Assembly (NCBI GenBank): GCA_021404565.1
Contig: JAAWWF010000002.1
Location: 372,001-436,000, forward strand
Length of the DNA: 64,000 bases
DNA from: Roseivirga sp.
GTDB lineage: Bacteria; Bacteroidota; Bacteroidia; Cytophagales; Cyclobacteriaceae
Direction of reading: 5' to 3'
Both the position numbers and the translations under genes were made by a program. Below, one piece after another: positions 40,629 to 50,082 of this stretch (position 1 is its first letter; every line of letters begins with the position of its first letter). The notes below the pieces were generated by a model, which ran no database searches, had not been told where the DNA came from, and saw nothing but the letters and a program-made list of their open reading frames with translations.

Positions 40629-41504
40629 TTAGCGATAGTCATCCATATCGAACCTGAGAATATAATGATTGAAATAAGAGCTGTGATTGGGTGAGTTGCG
40701 GCTACTGCTGAAGATTAGATATTTTCCATCATGAGACACAAAAGGGCTACCATCATATCCCGGGGAGCTGATGCCCATATTTTTCGGCTCGGTCCAGCCC
40801 TGTGCATTTTTAAAGCTTATGTAAAGGTCCGAGAATCCCTGACCATCAGGCTTATCGAAGGCGGCAAAAATGATGAAACGTTCATCGGGATCCACATAAG
40901 CATCTCCCTCAAATTTCTCTGTGGTGATAGGGGATGGTAATGCTACTGAAACCTCTTCTCCGGGCCGGGAAATATGGATGTCTGAGTTTCTGGAATCATC
41001 TCGGGCTACTGAAAAGTAAAGGTTGCCACTTTTGACCGGGCAGGGATAGCCTTCGCCACCGACTCCGCTACTTGCTTTGTTGATGATGGCGGGAGCACTC
41101 CATTCGTCATTTACCAAACGGGACTGCCAAAGGTTAAAGTCTGTTTCACCTGTTTCAGGGTGGGGAACTGTAGCCATAAACCAGATATGATCGCCAGTGG
41201 CATTTACCATCACATCAGAGTAGAGATAAGTAGAATCAAAAGAAAGTCGTTCAATCGCTCCATACTTTTCACCATCAAATTTTTGGGTTACGAGGTAGGC
41301 ACGCTTTTTCCCCTGTACGGTATAAAATATCTGATCTCCGTTTTTGGTAAACGAATTGTTCCATTGAATGCCATTACGCGAGACCTCATCAGGGTAGAAG
41401 AGCTTTGGGGTTTTGGTGGGGTTGGCCTGTTCGAAGGCATTTTGTGCAGTTAGCAAGCCCGGTATCAATAAGTACAGCAGAAGTGAAAATCTGAATAATT
41501 TCAT
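40629..41504 (-). CDS. secreted PD40/TolB-type beta-propeller protein
   Basis: ATG 41504 gives a clean signal peptide (MKLFRFSLLLYLLIPGLLTAQ); a longer frame from 41606 has no export signal at its start and is rejected. The 291-aa protein contains repeated blades of the form SNGDHIWFMA, SGNLYFSVARDDSRNSDIH, DERFIIFAAFDKPDGQG and DGKYLIFSSSR, typical of PD40/WD40-like TolB repeats. These propellers bind peptides or glycans. The exact role is unknown. It is on the same strand as the amylase gene, 117 nt upstream. Confidence 0.75.
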   Translation of the reverse strand: MKLFRFSLLLYLLIPGLLTAQNAFEQANPTKTPKLFYPDEVSRNGIQWNNSFTKNGDQIFYTVQGKKRAYLVTQKFDGEKYGAIERLSFDSTYLYSDVMVNATGDHIWFMATVPHPETGETDFNLWQSRLVNDEWSAPAIINKASSGVGGEGYPCPVKSGNLYFSVARDDSRNSDIHISRPGEEVSVALPSPITTEKFEGDAYVDPDERFIIFAAFDKPDGQGFSDLYISFKNAQGWTEPKNMGISSPGYDGSPFVSHDGKYLIFSSSRNSPNHSSYFNHYILRFDMDDYR

Positions 41505-41802
41505 CTTCTCTTCTACTGGACTTCCGGCTTTTGGTTTCTCTGGATTATAATTCAGGGAACGATTATTCTCAAAAATGAGTGTTCCTGCAAAAATAAGGGC
41601 CGTCATCCACGATAACGACCCCTGATCACAAAGTATGGCCTTATCTTAGAAAGCCACAATTTCCTGGGTGATCTGGCAAGCCCTGATTTACCAGATTGGT
41701 TTTACGGTTATAAGTACGAGTATTGTTGATACAAACAGGTCACACAGGCATCAAGCTTTTATCACAAAACAGCATTGACAGGCAGCTGGCTGACAGGATG
41801 AA

Positions 41803-42804
41803 CTATTTAATGAGATAGTCAATCACTTTATCAACCATAGAGGCGGCAATCCAGGTAAGAATGGGAATGATGAGATAAAATATAAAACGAGATGCTACCG
41901 GGATATTAATCGGTATTTCAAATGTGTTTTGAATGATGCGTTTGTAGCTGATTAAATCTATTACATTGATATTGGAGAGGTTCGCGCCAATTCTTGATTT
42001 CTTAAGGATTTCATGATCACCCTCAATGGCAGCATCAATAATGGCCATTTCTCTTCTCTTTTCTTCAATAACGCGTTTTCTAAATCCTTTAAGCGGGGTG
42101 CGAATCATCCAAAATACACTTGGGCCCAAAACAAGTATGGCAGGGTCGGCCAGGTTTATACTACTAATACTATCAAAACCCCTGATGAATAAGATAGAGT
42201 AGGCACCTATAAATGCCAGTATGCTCCAAACCCCACTACGTGTGAGCGACACAAACTTATCCATATTCAGGAGGTCGATGGTCAACTTTTGAGAGAGCTC
42301 GTTCATCAGAGTCATATTGCGTATAAAAATGGAAGTAGATAGTGTAATCAGCACCCACAACACAATGATGTGTAAGCTTGCCCAAACGTCATAGAGTAAG
42401 AATTTGCTGGTACCATCGAAAATGCGGACGAAACCCTGTAGATAAGCATGCAGGATACCGACACATATTGCTACGAGTGTTTCGACTAGCTGGGAACGGT
42501 GGTTGGCTATTTTATCCCGCCATTCACCTTGCTCTTTCTCTGCTAAACCCGAATACCCGAGTAGTTTATGGAAATCCCTTACATGGACATTGTGAATAAG
42601 GCGCGTTACAAAAATGATATAGACAAAGGCGATTCCAAAATGGGCAAAGAAGCCGTAGTTGTTTTGGACAAAGGCAATGCCTTCAACAATAAAAATCAAC
42701 GAAAGAACGGTTCCTAGTCCTATAAATATGAGTAAACATGTAATAAGAGAATGAACTTTACCATTGGTAATTCTCAGAAGTATCGATGTTTTTGCTTTAC
42801 TCAT
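41803..42804 (-). CDS. multi-pass membrane protein, unknown
   Basis: The 333-aa protein has about seven hydrophobic segments: SLITCLLIFIGLGTVLSLIF, FGIAFVYIIFVTRLI, VAICVGILHAYLQGFVRIF, IIVLWVLITLSTSIF, GVWSILAFIGAYSILFI, AILVLGPSVFW and the C-terminal FYLIIPILTWIAASM. A charged loop (KGFRKRVIEEKRREMAIIDAA) precedes the last segment. I recognise no family and no catalytic motif. It is monocistronic and divergent from the M24 peptidase at 42904, 99 nt away. Confidence 0.65.
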   Translation of the reverse strand: MSKAKTSILLRITNGKVHSLITCLLIFIGLGTVLSLIFIVEGIAFVQNNYGFFAHFGIAFVYIIFVTRLIHNVHVRDFHKLLGYSGLAEKEQGEWRDKIANHRSQLVETLVAICVGILHAYLQGFVRIFDGTSKFLLYDVWASLHIIVLWVLITLSTSIFIRNMTLMNELSQKLTIDLLNMDKFVSLTRSGVWSILAFIGAYSILFIRGFDSISSINLADPAILVLGPSVFWMIRTPLKGFRKRVIEEKRREMAIIDAAIEGDHEILKKSRIGANLSNINVIDLISYKRIIQNTFEIPINIPVASRFIFYLIIPILTWIAASMVDKVIDYLIK

Positions 42805-42903
42805 GATGGGTTAAAATAGCAAATAGATCGGATACCTGTCGGTGATTTTCATTTTGTCTTCCATGTTATTTCTCCATAGTTTTAAGCAAACCGACCTTTT
42901 ACT

Positions 42904-44256
42904 ATGAAGAAGTTATTCTCCCTGATCATCGTGGCTGTTTTTTGCTTTCAGGCAAAAGCACAATATGATATTCCCCAGATTCTAACCATGAAAGACCGCT
43001 CTGAAGTGATCGATCGGCTCCTGGTAGAGAAGATTGAAACGGTATTACCCGAGCTTATGCGCAGAGAGGGTATCGATATGTGGGTAGTGATTTCCAGGGA
43101 GTACAATGAAGATCCTGTGATAAAAACCCTGTTGCCCAGCACCTGGCTGGCCGCCAGAAGGCGAACAGTACTGATCATGTACGATCGTGGAGAAGCTGAA
43201 GGCATAGAATCACTTGCTGTAGCCCGGTACAATGTAGGAGCCAGTTTTCAAAGTGCCTGGGATAAGGAAAAACAGCCCGATCAGTGGGCGAGAGTAGCGG
43301 AGATCATAAAGGAGCGCAACCCCAAGAAAATCGGAATCAACAAATCCACGTATTTCGGCCTGGCTGATGGTGTGGTCGCTACGGACCTGGAAGGGCTGTA
43401 TGCAGCACTTGACAAGAAGTTTACTGTCAGGATCACATCTGCCGAAAAGGTGGCTATTGGCTGGCTCGAGACCAGAACGCCTTCTGAAATGGCCATCTAT
43501 CCTCAAATCTGTCGCATCTCTCACCAGATTATTCAGGAGGCCTTTTCTGACAATGTCATTCAACCGGGTGTTACCACCACAGAAGATGTGGTGTGGTGGA
43601 TGCGCGAAAGAATCAGGGAACTAAAGCTCCAGACCTGGTTTCATCCAACGGTTGATGTGCAAAGGGCAGACCCTGAAAACTTCGATCACCTGCGTACTTT
43701 CTCCAAAAGACCTGCGGAAAACGTGATTATGCCGGGAGACCTGCTGCATTGTGACTTTGGCATTACCTACCTCAGGCTTAACTCTGACCAGCAACAGCAT
43801 GCTTACGTGCTCAGGCCTGGTGAGACGGAAGTACCAGCCTATCTGCAAAAGGCTTTTGCCAATGGTAACCGCCTTCAGGATATCTTCACGGGTAACTTTA
43901 AAGAGGGGAGAACCGGTAACGAAGTACTGAAGATGTCGCGTGAACAGGCCATTGCAGAAGGAATCAAACCCTCAATCTATACGCACCCTATTGGCTATCA
44001 TGGGCATGCATCAGGTACCACTCTGGGTATGTGGGATTCCCAGGGCGGAGTGCCGGTAACGGGTGATTATCCACTTCATTTGAATACCGCCTATTCAATT
44101 GAACTTAACGCTGCTACTTATATAGAAGAGTGGGGTAAGGAAATTCGCATTATGCTGGAAGAAGAGGCCTTCTTTGATAAATCAGGAGTCTGGTATATTG
44201 ATGGCCGACAAAATGAGATCATGACCATACCCAGGAAACCGGCCCGCAGTAAGTAG
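42904..44256 (+). CDS. secreted M24 family metallopeptidase
   Basis: The 450-aa protein has a signal peptide (MKKLFSLIIVAVFCFQAKAQ), a creatinase-like N-terminal domain (GIDMWVVISREYNEDPVI) and an M24 catalytic domain. Visible metal-site elements are LLHCDFGITY (Asp), HPIGYHGHASGTT (His) and IELNAATYIEEWGKEIRIMLEEEAFF (Glu pair). It probably removes residues ahead of proline from peptides outside the cytoplasm. A second M24 enzyme, without a visible N-terminus, lies at the left edge of the window. Confidence 0.9.
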   Translation: MKKLFSLIIVAVFCFQAKAQYDIPQILTMKDRSEVIDRLLVEKIETVLPELMRREGIDMWVVISREYNEDPVIKTLLPSTWLAARRRTVLIMYDRGEAEGIESLAVARYNVGASFQSAWDKEKQPDQWARVAEIIKERNPKKIGINKSTYFGLADGVVATDLEGLYAALDKKFTVRITSAEKVAIGWLETRTPSEMAIYPQICRISHQIIQEAFSDNVIQPGVTTTEDVVWWMRERIRELKLQTWFHPTVDVQRADPENFDHLRTFSKRPAENVIMPGDLLHCDFGITYLRLNSDQQQHAYVLRPGETEVPAYLQKAFANGNRLQDIFTGNFKEGRTGNEVLKMSREQAIAEGIKPSIYTHPIGYHGHASGTTLGMWDSQGGVPVTGDYPLHLNTAYSIELNAATYIEEWGKEIRIMLEEEAFFDKSGVWYIDGRQNEIMTIPRKPARSK

Positions 44257-44369
44257 CCCGGATAGCCCACAAGTCTGTTGTAATTCATAATTACAGGATA
44301 AATACCTATTTTTAGTTGGTTTAGTTCTATCAATGATGGCGAATCATCACAGTCAAAAACAATCTGAAA

Positions 44370-44777
44370 ATGGGTAAGTCAAAAGGAAATCAATGGCTCG
44401 AATTTGCTGGTAAACTAATTACACCTCTCACAATTCTAATTCTGGTACTATCTTTTAAAAGCACGGTGGAGGAGAGGTTGGGCAGAGCTACGGAAGTATC
44501 TGTCCTGGGATCAAGTTTTAAGTTTCACACCAATAGTTTTGATGGTAAGCTTAGTGCTTTAGAGATTTACTATGTGATTCACGCGCATAAACTGAGCAAA
44601 TCTTTTTTTCAGAAGGACGTACTGGAAGATGACGAGTTAGCTACGCTTTACTTGTTGAAGAGTAAGGGGATTCTGGACCTGATAGAGTCGACTTTGGAGG
44701 ATGTTGAAAGTACGGTGGTCACCTTAAAGCTAACACCGAAGGGGGAGGGGATCATCAAACAGCTTGGCCTTATTTAG
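44370..44777 (+). CDS. small membrane-anchored protein, winged-helix-like C-terminus
   Basis: The 135-aa product has one hydrophobic segment (LITPLTILILVLSF, residues about 16-30). The soluble C-terminal half has regular helices and a strand pair (LSALEIYYVIHAHKL, DDELATLYLLKSKGILDLIE, STVVTLKLTPKGEGIIKQLG) reminiscent of a winged-helix fold. I know no family. A membrane-tethered regulator or adaptor is possible. It converges with the 44774 gene and their ends overlap by 4 nt. Confidence 0.6.
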   Translation: MGKSKGNQWLEFAGKLITPLTILILVLSFKSTVEERLGRATEVSVLGSSFKFHTNSFDGKLSALEIYYVIHAHKLSKSFFQKDVLEDDELATLYLLKSKGILDLIESTLEDVESTVVTLKLTPKGEGIIKQLGLI

Positions 44778-45352
44778 CCGCACTTCATTCTCTTACAGAA
44801 TGCCTTTCCATCTTTCAATACCCACTCCTGGCAAACTGGCTTGGCACAGGTCTTATTCATCTTCAATGAGTTCCAATTGAAGTTAAGATTCAATGATGGG
44901 TTCAGCTGTTCGGTGTCAGAAGCCATCAGATAGACTTCCGTAGCAAGTTCTTTCCCATTGATGGTCCCGAGGTCCACAATGGTTCTGTAATAAGTCACTC
45001 CGCCTATCTCAAATTCATCAGGTAATTGCTTTTTAGCTTTTAAGAAAATCTTCGTGGCGGATTCTTCTCTTCTGAAACTACCGGGTTGAAGCGCGTCAAT
45101 TTTGCCTTCGGAAACAAGGTCTAAAAAAGCCTCTTTGTCAGGTTTGCCTGTTATGCCTAAATGCGATAAATCTATAAACATGGTGGCTCTGTCACTTTCA
45201 ATCTGTAGTTTGACTTTTGCCTGGTCACTGCGGTTATAGATGCTTTGAACAGACCTGATCTTTGCTTCCTGGCCCATTAATCCGGTATTGGCTGCCAGAA
45301 ATATATACACAAAGAACAATCTTGCGAAACTTGAGTAGAGAGAGACCATCAT
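44774..45352 (-). CDS. secreted protein of unknown function
   Basis: The 192-aa product has a signal peptide (LFFVYIFLAANTGLMGQ). The mature part starts EAKIRSVQSIYNRSDQAKVKLQIES and looks mixed alpha/beta. Four Cys at the C-terminus (KTCAKPVCQEWVLKDGKAFCKRMKCG) could form two disulfides. I recognise no domain. ATG 45352 or ATG 45349 can be the start. Its last 4 nt overlap the end of the convergent 44370 gene. Confidence 0.6.
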   Translation of the reverse strand: MMVSLYSSFARLFFVYIFLAANTGLMGQEAKIRSVQSIYNRSDQAKVKLQIESDRATMFIDLSHLGITGKPDKEAFLDLVSEGKIDALQPGSFRREESATKIFLKAKKQLPDEFEIGGVTYYRTIVDLGTINGKELATEVYLMASDTEQLNPSLNLNFNWNSLKMNKTCAKPVCQEWVLKDGKAFCKRMKCG

Positions 45353-45515
45353 GAATTTAATAGGAATAATTTAAATTAAATTTAAATTATTCAGTGTCGA
45401 AAAACAAGCTGAGGTGATTCCTGCTATCTTGGTCCGGTAGCTATATAAGGTCAGCTGGGTTTTGTTAATCCAATCTGCACTTTAGCACCTGATACTCAAT
45501 TTAAAACCAGCAGAA

Positions 45516-46604
45516 TTGCCTACGCTCTCTCTTTATGCCAATGACCTTATCGGTGTGCTCATTGTTTATCAGGGGCTTTTCTTTGGCCTGAGTCTCCTTT
45601 TCAGTCAAAAGAGGCAGAACCGTTTCAACCTGATGCTGGCTTGCTTTATGTTGAGCTTGTCTGGCAATTTTCTCAACATGTTTTTGCTCAACCAGGGGTG
45701 GACACACCTGAATTTCGGGGCCTTTTTCGGGCTCAGCTACGGGCCGCTTTGTTTGCTCTATACGCGTTCATTGATCTATGCCGATAAACAAATCGCTAAG
45801 AAAGAGACCTGGCACTTCCTTCCGGCCTTTATTGTATTAGCAAGTCTGGCGATTTTTTCAAAAGATTTCAGCCCGTTGACCGATACACTGCCATTTACTG
45901 TTGGGGTCATTTTTCAGCTGAGCTTATACCTCATAAGAGCTTATCGCGAAGTGAGTTGGTATAGAAGTACTCTTAAAAATGTAAGTTCAGAATTCATCTC
46001 AGTCAACCTTTCATGGCTCCAATACCTGATTCTGAGTCTTGCAATTGTCTTTGCCATTGTTATGATTGAGGCAGTGGTGGTGGAGAATGAAGTGCTTGAT
46101 AATGCGGTGGTGATCGTCATTTATGCTTATGTATTGTTTTTCGTCAACAGTATCTACTGGAAGGGGCTCAGGCACCCTCAGATTTTCAGTGGACTTTCCG
46201 GAGAAGCCAAGTCCATTAACAAAGAAATTGCCTCCCGATACAGTCATTCAAACCTGAAGGAGGAACAGGCGAGTGAATACCTCGGTCAATTGGAGGCTTA
46301 TATGGCAGAGAACAAACCCTACCTGGTTTATAACATTACCATTGAGGAGCTGTCTGAGCAAACAGACATCAGTGCCCGTCATCTGTCTCAGGTCATTAAT
46401 CAACTGATGGATAAAAACTTCTATGATTTCATCAATGGATATCGGGTCGAGGAGGCCAAAATGCTGCTTACCGATAAGTCTAAAGACCTGAGAATAAATG
46501 AAGTCATGTACGATTCCGGATTCAGTTCCAAATCTACCTTCAATGCGGTGTTCAGAAAAGCCACCGGACAAACTCCTTCAGAATACCGCAAGAATCAAGG
46601 TTAA
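45516..46604 (+). CDS. membrane-anchored AraC family regulator (7TM-HTH)
   Basis: Translation probably begins at TTG 45516 (MPTLSLYANDLIGVLIVYQG); no ATG precedes the first helix. The 362-aa protein has about seven membrane helices and a C-terminal AraC domain: ITIEELSEQTDISARHLSQVINQ (first HTH), GYRVEEAKMLL, INEVMYDSGFSSKSTFNAVFRKATGQTPSEYRK (second HTH). The next gene, a TlpA-like protein, starts 113 nt downstream and may be its target. It is one of three regulators of this architecture in the window. Confidence 0.87.
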   Translation: MPTLSLYANDLIGVLIVYQGLFFGLSLLFSQKRQNRFNLMLACFMLSLSGNFLNMFLLNQGWTHLNFGAFFGLSYGPLCLLYTRSLIYADKQIAKKETWHFLPAFIVLASLAIFSKDFSPLTDTLPFTVGVIFQLSLYLIRAYREVSWYRSTLKNVSSEFISVNLSWLQYLILSLAIVFAIVMIEAVVVENEVLDNAVVIVIYAYVLFFVNSIYWKGLRHPQIFSGLSGEAKSINKEIASRYSHSNLKEEQASEYLGQLEAYMAENKPYLVYNITIEELSEQTDISARHLSQVINQLMDKNFYDFINGYRVEEAKMLLTDKSKDLRINEVMYDSGFSSKSTFNAVFRKATGQTPSEYRKNQG

Positions 46605-46717
46605 ATCCGGTGATACAATAGACTTTCTATTGCATAAATCGGGCTAAAATCTGGTCCGTATACCTGTAATCGGACTCTTGTACCACTTTGAGGACACAAT
46701 TTGCCTCAAAAAAAGGT

Positions 46718-47590
46718 ATGAATAAGAACTTAAAACAAACACTCATTGCTCTCGGGTTGGGGGCACTCTACACTGTCCTTACTGGTGTGTTTTTGCTCAC
46801 CGTTTCTCTTGACATGCGACATATGTCTACCTGGTCCATTGTACTTGTCTTTAGTGCCGGCTATTGGGCTGGTAGTAGGAGTTTTATGAACTCCCTGGTT
46901 TACAGCACTGTGTCGTTGATCCCTTTTGTGATCTTCCTGAAACTTGTTATTCTTTCTGATCTGCCCTCCATGTGGTTTATGGCAGTTGTTACTGCTGCTA
47001 TGAGCCTCTTGGGCTTTGCTGCACATAGATCGGGCACCAAGCTGAAGAAGGCAGGGGCATGGAGTGGTCTGCTGGTTTCCATCGTCTTTGTTGTTTTATA
47101 TATTCCCACGCTCATCAGCGGTGATCTTACCAAGACTGAGGACAGCCCCGCAGCGGCCTTTGCTTTTACCGGCCCTGACAATTCTTTGCTCAGCTCTGAT
47201 AATCTTCTGGGAAAGGTAGTAGTCCTTGATTTTTATGGTACCTGGTGCAAACCCTGCATTGCCGAGTTACCGGAGCTTGCCCGGGTAAGGGATCATTTCA
47301 AGACCAATCAGGACGTGCAGTTTTATATAGTTAACTCTGATCAGAGGGGAGACACCCCTGAGAAGGCCCAGCGCTTTATCACAAAATATGGGAATGGGTT
47401 CGCATTTGGTTACGACCACGACCGTAAAAGCCATAAAGCACTTGGGCTCACCGGGTCGGGTGTGCCAAGCCTAGTAATACTGGACAAACGGGGTAACATC
47501 AGACTTAAACATGTGGGCTATAACAAGGCAGAGACTGATTTTGTTGAGAACATGATCGACCAGATTGATCGCATTTTACAAAGCGAGTAG
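46718..47590 (+). CDS. TlpA-like thiol-disulfide protein with membrane domain
   Basis: ATG 46718 gives MNKNLKQTLIALGLG; a TTG at 46688 would add ten residues. The 290-aa protein has four or five N-terminal membrane helices (residues about 8-120). A periplasmic TlpA/ResA domain follows with FYGTWCKPCIAELPEL (active-site Cys pair) and GSGVPSLVILDKRG (cis-Pro loop). It should shuttle electrons to exported thiol proteins. A hairpin at 47664 follows the gene. Confidence 0.88.
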   Translation: MNKNLKQTLIALGLGALYTVLTGVFLLTVSLDMRHMSTWSIVLVFSAGYWAGSRSFMNSLVYSTVSLIPFVIFLKLVILSDLPSMWFMAVVTAAMSLLGFAAHRSGTKLKKAGAWSGLLVSIVFVVLYIPTLISGDLTKTEDSPAAAFAFTGPDNSLLSSDNLLGKVVVLDFYGTWCKPCIAELPELARVRDHFKTNQDVQFYIVNSDQRGDTPEKAQRFITKYGNGFAFGYDHDRKSHKALGLTGSGVPSLVILDKRGNIRLKHVGYNKAETDFVENMIDQIDRILQSE

Positions 47591-47663
47591 GGGAAGTCCA
47601 CTACGCTTCTATGTCTGCCTTTCGCACATTTTGCTCAGTTGTAATTTAAATCCATGATTATTT

Positions 47664-47695
47664 GGGCCGAAATGAACCAATCATTTTGGCCCTTT
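47664..47695 (+). terminator. hairpin after the TlpA-like gene
   Basis: GGGCCGAAATG (47664-47674) pairs with CATTTTGGCCC (47682-47692) with one G-T pair, then TTT. It overlaps the likely promoter region of the VTT gene. Confidence 0.6.
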
Positions 47696-47733
47696 GGTTA
47701 TATTCGCCCCAACCTGAGAATGACTAGCTGCGA

Positions 47734-48324
47734 ATGAGCGAGAAAAGTGGAAACAAAGATTTTTACAACTACTTCTCCCGAAACCTGATAAAAGGTTTTG
47801 TATACCTCCTCGTGCTTATCGGTCTGATCATAGTCTTCAAGAGTCTGTTTAAGAGCCAGTATGATGCTTTGGAGCATCAGGTTTCTGATAATTATGTGCT
47901 TATGATGGGCATTTTCCTGGTCTCAGAAATCATCGTGGGTATTTTACCCCCGGAGCTTTTTATGATATGGTCTATTGATGACCCCGGTTTTGCCTATACT
48001 TTTATTGTCATTTTTATGGCTTTGACCTCCATTCTGGCGGGTTGGATTAACTATCGCCTGGGTAAGTTTATCAGTACCAAGGAATTCTTTATGAACCTGT
48101 TCAAGAAGAGATTCAGGCTTAAAAAATACCAAAAACGCTACGAGCAATACGGCAGCGGCCTGATCATCGTGGCAGCCCTTACACCACTTCCTTTTGCCTT
48201 GATCAGCTTGCTTACAGGCACATTGGCCTATCCACAAAAGAAATACCTGATCTTCGCCTCATTCCGGATCATTCGCTTTGTGGTATATGGCATCCTGATC
48301 TGGAATCTGGAGGGAGTGATTTGA
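47734..48324 (+). CDS. VTT-domain (DedA-like) membrane protein
   Basis: The 196-aa protein shows the VTT arrangement: GIFLVSEIIVGILPPELFMIWS (reentrant helix with Pro-Pro-Glu), FIVIFMALTSILAGWINYRLGKF, YGSGLIIVAALTPLPFALISLLTGTLAYP (second reentrant loop) and a last helix IRFVVYGILIWNLEGVI. VTT proteins scramble or transport lipids at the inner membrane. The final 39 nt of the gene recur, diverged, at 51279-51317, which marks this locus as a junction of an inserted block. Confidence 0.88.
   Translation: MSEKSGNKDFYNYFSRNLIKGFVYLLVLIGLIIVFKSLFKSQYDALEHQVSDNYVLMMGIFLVSEIIVGILPPELFMIWSIDDPGFAYTFIVIFMALTSILAGWINYRLGKFISTKEFFMNLFKKRFRLKKYQKRYEQYGSGLIIVAALTPLPFALISLLTGTLAYPQKKYLIFASFRIIRFVVYGILIWNLEGVI
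48286..48324 (+). repeat. left copy of duplicated VTT 3' end
   Basis: Last 12 codons and stop of the VTT gene (YGILIWNLEGVI). A related 39-nt copy lies at 51279-51317 in the same orientation, beyond the hydrolase and AraC genes. Core GCATCCTGATCTGGAA is identical in both. Confidence 0.8.
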
Positions 48325-48396
48325 TGTTAGTGTTACCTTCACCAGGGCTTCGATGACTAAATCGGTCAACTCTATTTAGGGATGTACATGTGTTGT

Positions 48397-48528
48397 GACT
48401 AACAACCAGCTAAATGCCATAAGCTGAACCTTTTTTAAGTTGATCTGATCTGGTGGGTTGCACAGGTTTTTGCAAATGTCTCGATAGCCTTCGTGGCGCA
48501 GCTTATGGCGTTTTAGCGTCTGTTATAA
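48397..48528 (-). repeat. attC-like imperfect inverted repeat
   Basis: Read on the minus strand, TTATAAC begins 4 nt after the stop of the hydrolase gene. GCTAAAACGCCATAAGCTG follows, then a 72-nt loop region, CAGCTTATGGC, ATTTAGC and GTTAGTC. The arms pair as R''/R' (TTATAAC/GTTAGTC, AAC and GTT conserved), an unpaired spacer, a GCTAAA stem, one extra base on one side, and a perfect 11-bp stem. This is the plan of an integron attC site: RYYYAAC is met at 5 of 7 positions and GTTRRRY at 6 of 7. No integrase gene is present, so the assignment is tentative. Confidence 0.4.
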
Positions 48529-48532
48529 AGCT

Positions 48533-50005
48533 TTATTTCATTGAAGGATGGCCAGAGGCTTCTCCCGTTAGTGGGATAAACTTGATATTGGAATAGAAAA
48601 CGGTAGTCGATTCGACAGGTTCCCCTCCCATGAATGAAGGGATGATAGAGTTTACCACGTCACCATTCCATTGTGCTTGCTCGTGCCCCGCATTTTCCAC
48701 TTGAACATGTGCAGCATTGGTGAAGCCTTTCATAATTTCTTCTGTTTGTTGGACAGGAGTTCGACAATCAAGCTTTCCTGAGATAAATAGGGTAGGGATA
48801 TCCGTTTTCATGGGAATGGTCGGATCAAAGGAGAGGTCTGTTTTAGGCCAGTGATCTTTCACCGCTGAAAATGGAAAGTTAACCACATTTCCAAACACAC
48901 TCTTGCTAGACTCCTTCTCAATAGTGGACCACCTTTCCGGACTGGCTTTGGATGCTAATTGCTGGTTGATCCCTTGTCCGGGAAGTCCTAATGCCAACGT
49001 CATTCTCTTTTGTACAAACCAGGTAAGCATAGAGTAGTCCCCATTGTTGATAGAATGGAGCAATCTCGGAATTACTGGAACATCATAGGAATCATCGATA
49101 TCCAAACGCAGAATCAGTGCTAAGCCAAACGCTCCGATGGATAGGTCTGTTTTCTTCAGGTTTAGCGGGTTTCTCACCGTCACAGTAACTGGGTTTTCCT
49201 TCACCTTCTGTAGTGTTTTGTTGACCAGATTGCTAAAGTCCTGGGCATTCATCTTCAAGGTCCCCTCTTGTTCTATCAACGTTCCAATTTTCTTTACATG
49301 TTCATCTAGGTGACTTGGAAAATTGAACGACTGATTTGGAGCATCAGCTCCGACAAAAATAGCTCGCTCAACTTGGTCGGAGAATAGCTCCATTACCGTC
49401 ATTCCGATGTGTGAGCCGAAACTGAACCCGAATAAGGTATAGCGGTCGAATCCCAATGCAGACATAAGATCGTTCACATCATGAGCGTGCTCCTCGATGT
49501 TGTATCCTGAAATATCAATGTTTTTTTCCTGGAATCTTTTTAATGCCACTTTGGCTACTTCTTGATAGTGTTGGTTCGCATTTTCTTCCGAAACAAAAAA
49601 GTTTGTCGGGTAGCCCTCCTTCCATATGTAAGTGAGCTGCTTGTCACTGGCGCCTCGCCTATCAATAAATATGAAATCGGCCACCTCTAAGTACTCCATC
49701 CGATCGTCAAGGAATTTAGGGTTGTAAGCCTCTGTGGTACCAACTCCACCACCTCCCTCCAGATAGATGACAGGTGTGGCAGGTTTTTTTGAAAGACTCT
49801 TTAAGTGAACATATTTCAATTTGATTTTTCTACTGGAAGGGTTCTTTCTGTTCTCCGGAACCTCCAGAAAGCCCACTTGCCCTTCAATCTTGAGACCCCT
49901 TGAAGTCTTGAATTTTTTGGATTTAACATTCAACAAGTTTGCCTGACCGAAGCTGCAGTAGCTTGAAATCATGATACTCAGTAGTACGATAGATAACTTT
50001 TTCAT
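48533..50005 (-). CDS. secreted S33-type alpha/beta hydrolase
   Basis: The 490-aa protein has a signal peptide (KKLSIVLLSIMISSYCSFGQ) and resembles proline iminopeptidase/tripeptidyl aminopeptidases of family S33. PVIYLEGGGGVGTTEAY is the oxyanion region, LFGFSFGSHIGM the nucleophile elbow, ISGKLDCRTP supplies the Asp and ENAGHEQAQW the His. A helical cap lies between. It should cleave small peptides or amides outside the cytoplasm. Its stop lies 4 nt from an attC-like structure, and 77 nt upstream is an AraC regulator on the same strand. Confidence 0.87.
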   Translation of the reverse strand: MKKLSIVLLSIMISSYCSFGQANLLNVKSKKFKTSRGLKIEGQVGFLEVPENRKNPSSRKIKLKYVHLKSLSKKPATPVIYLEGGGGVGTTEAYNPKFLDDRMEYLEVADFIFIDRRGASDKQLTYIWKEGYPTNFFVSEENANQHYQEVAKVALKRFQEKNIDISGYNIEEHAHDVNDLMSALGFDRYTLFGFSFGSHIGMTVMELFSDQVERAIFVGADAPNQSFNFPSHLDEHVKKIGTLIEQEGTLKMNAQDFSNLVNKTLQKVKENPVTVTVRNPLNLKKTDLSIGAFGLALILRLDIDDSYDVPVIPRLLHSINNGDYSMLTWFVQKRMTLALGLPGQGINQQLASKASPERWSTIEKESSKSVFGNVVNFPFSAVKDHWPKTDLSFDPTIPMKTDIPTLFISGKLDCRTPVQQTEEIMKGFTNAAHVQVENAGHEQAQWNGDVVNSIIPSFMGGEPVESTTVFYSNIKFIPLTGEASGHPSMK

Positions 50006-50082
50006 TTTGTTTTTTTCAAAAGTCTCCGATCACTGGAAAAAAATCAAAGCGGAAGAGTCTCAAATGGCGATATGAAACTTCT

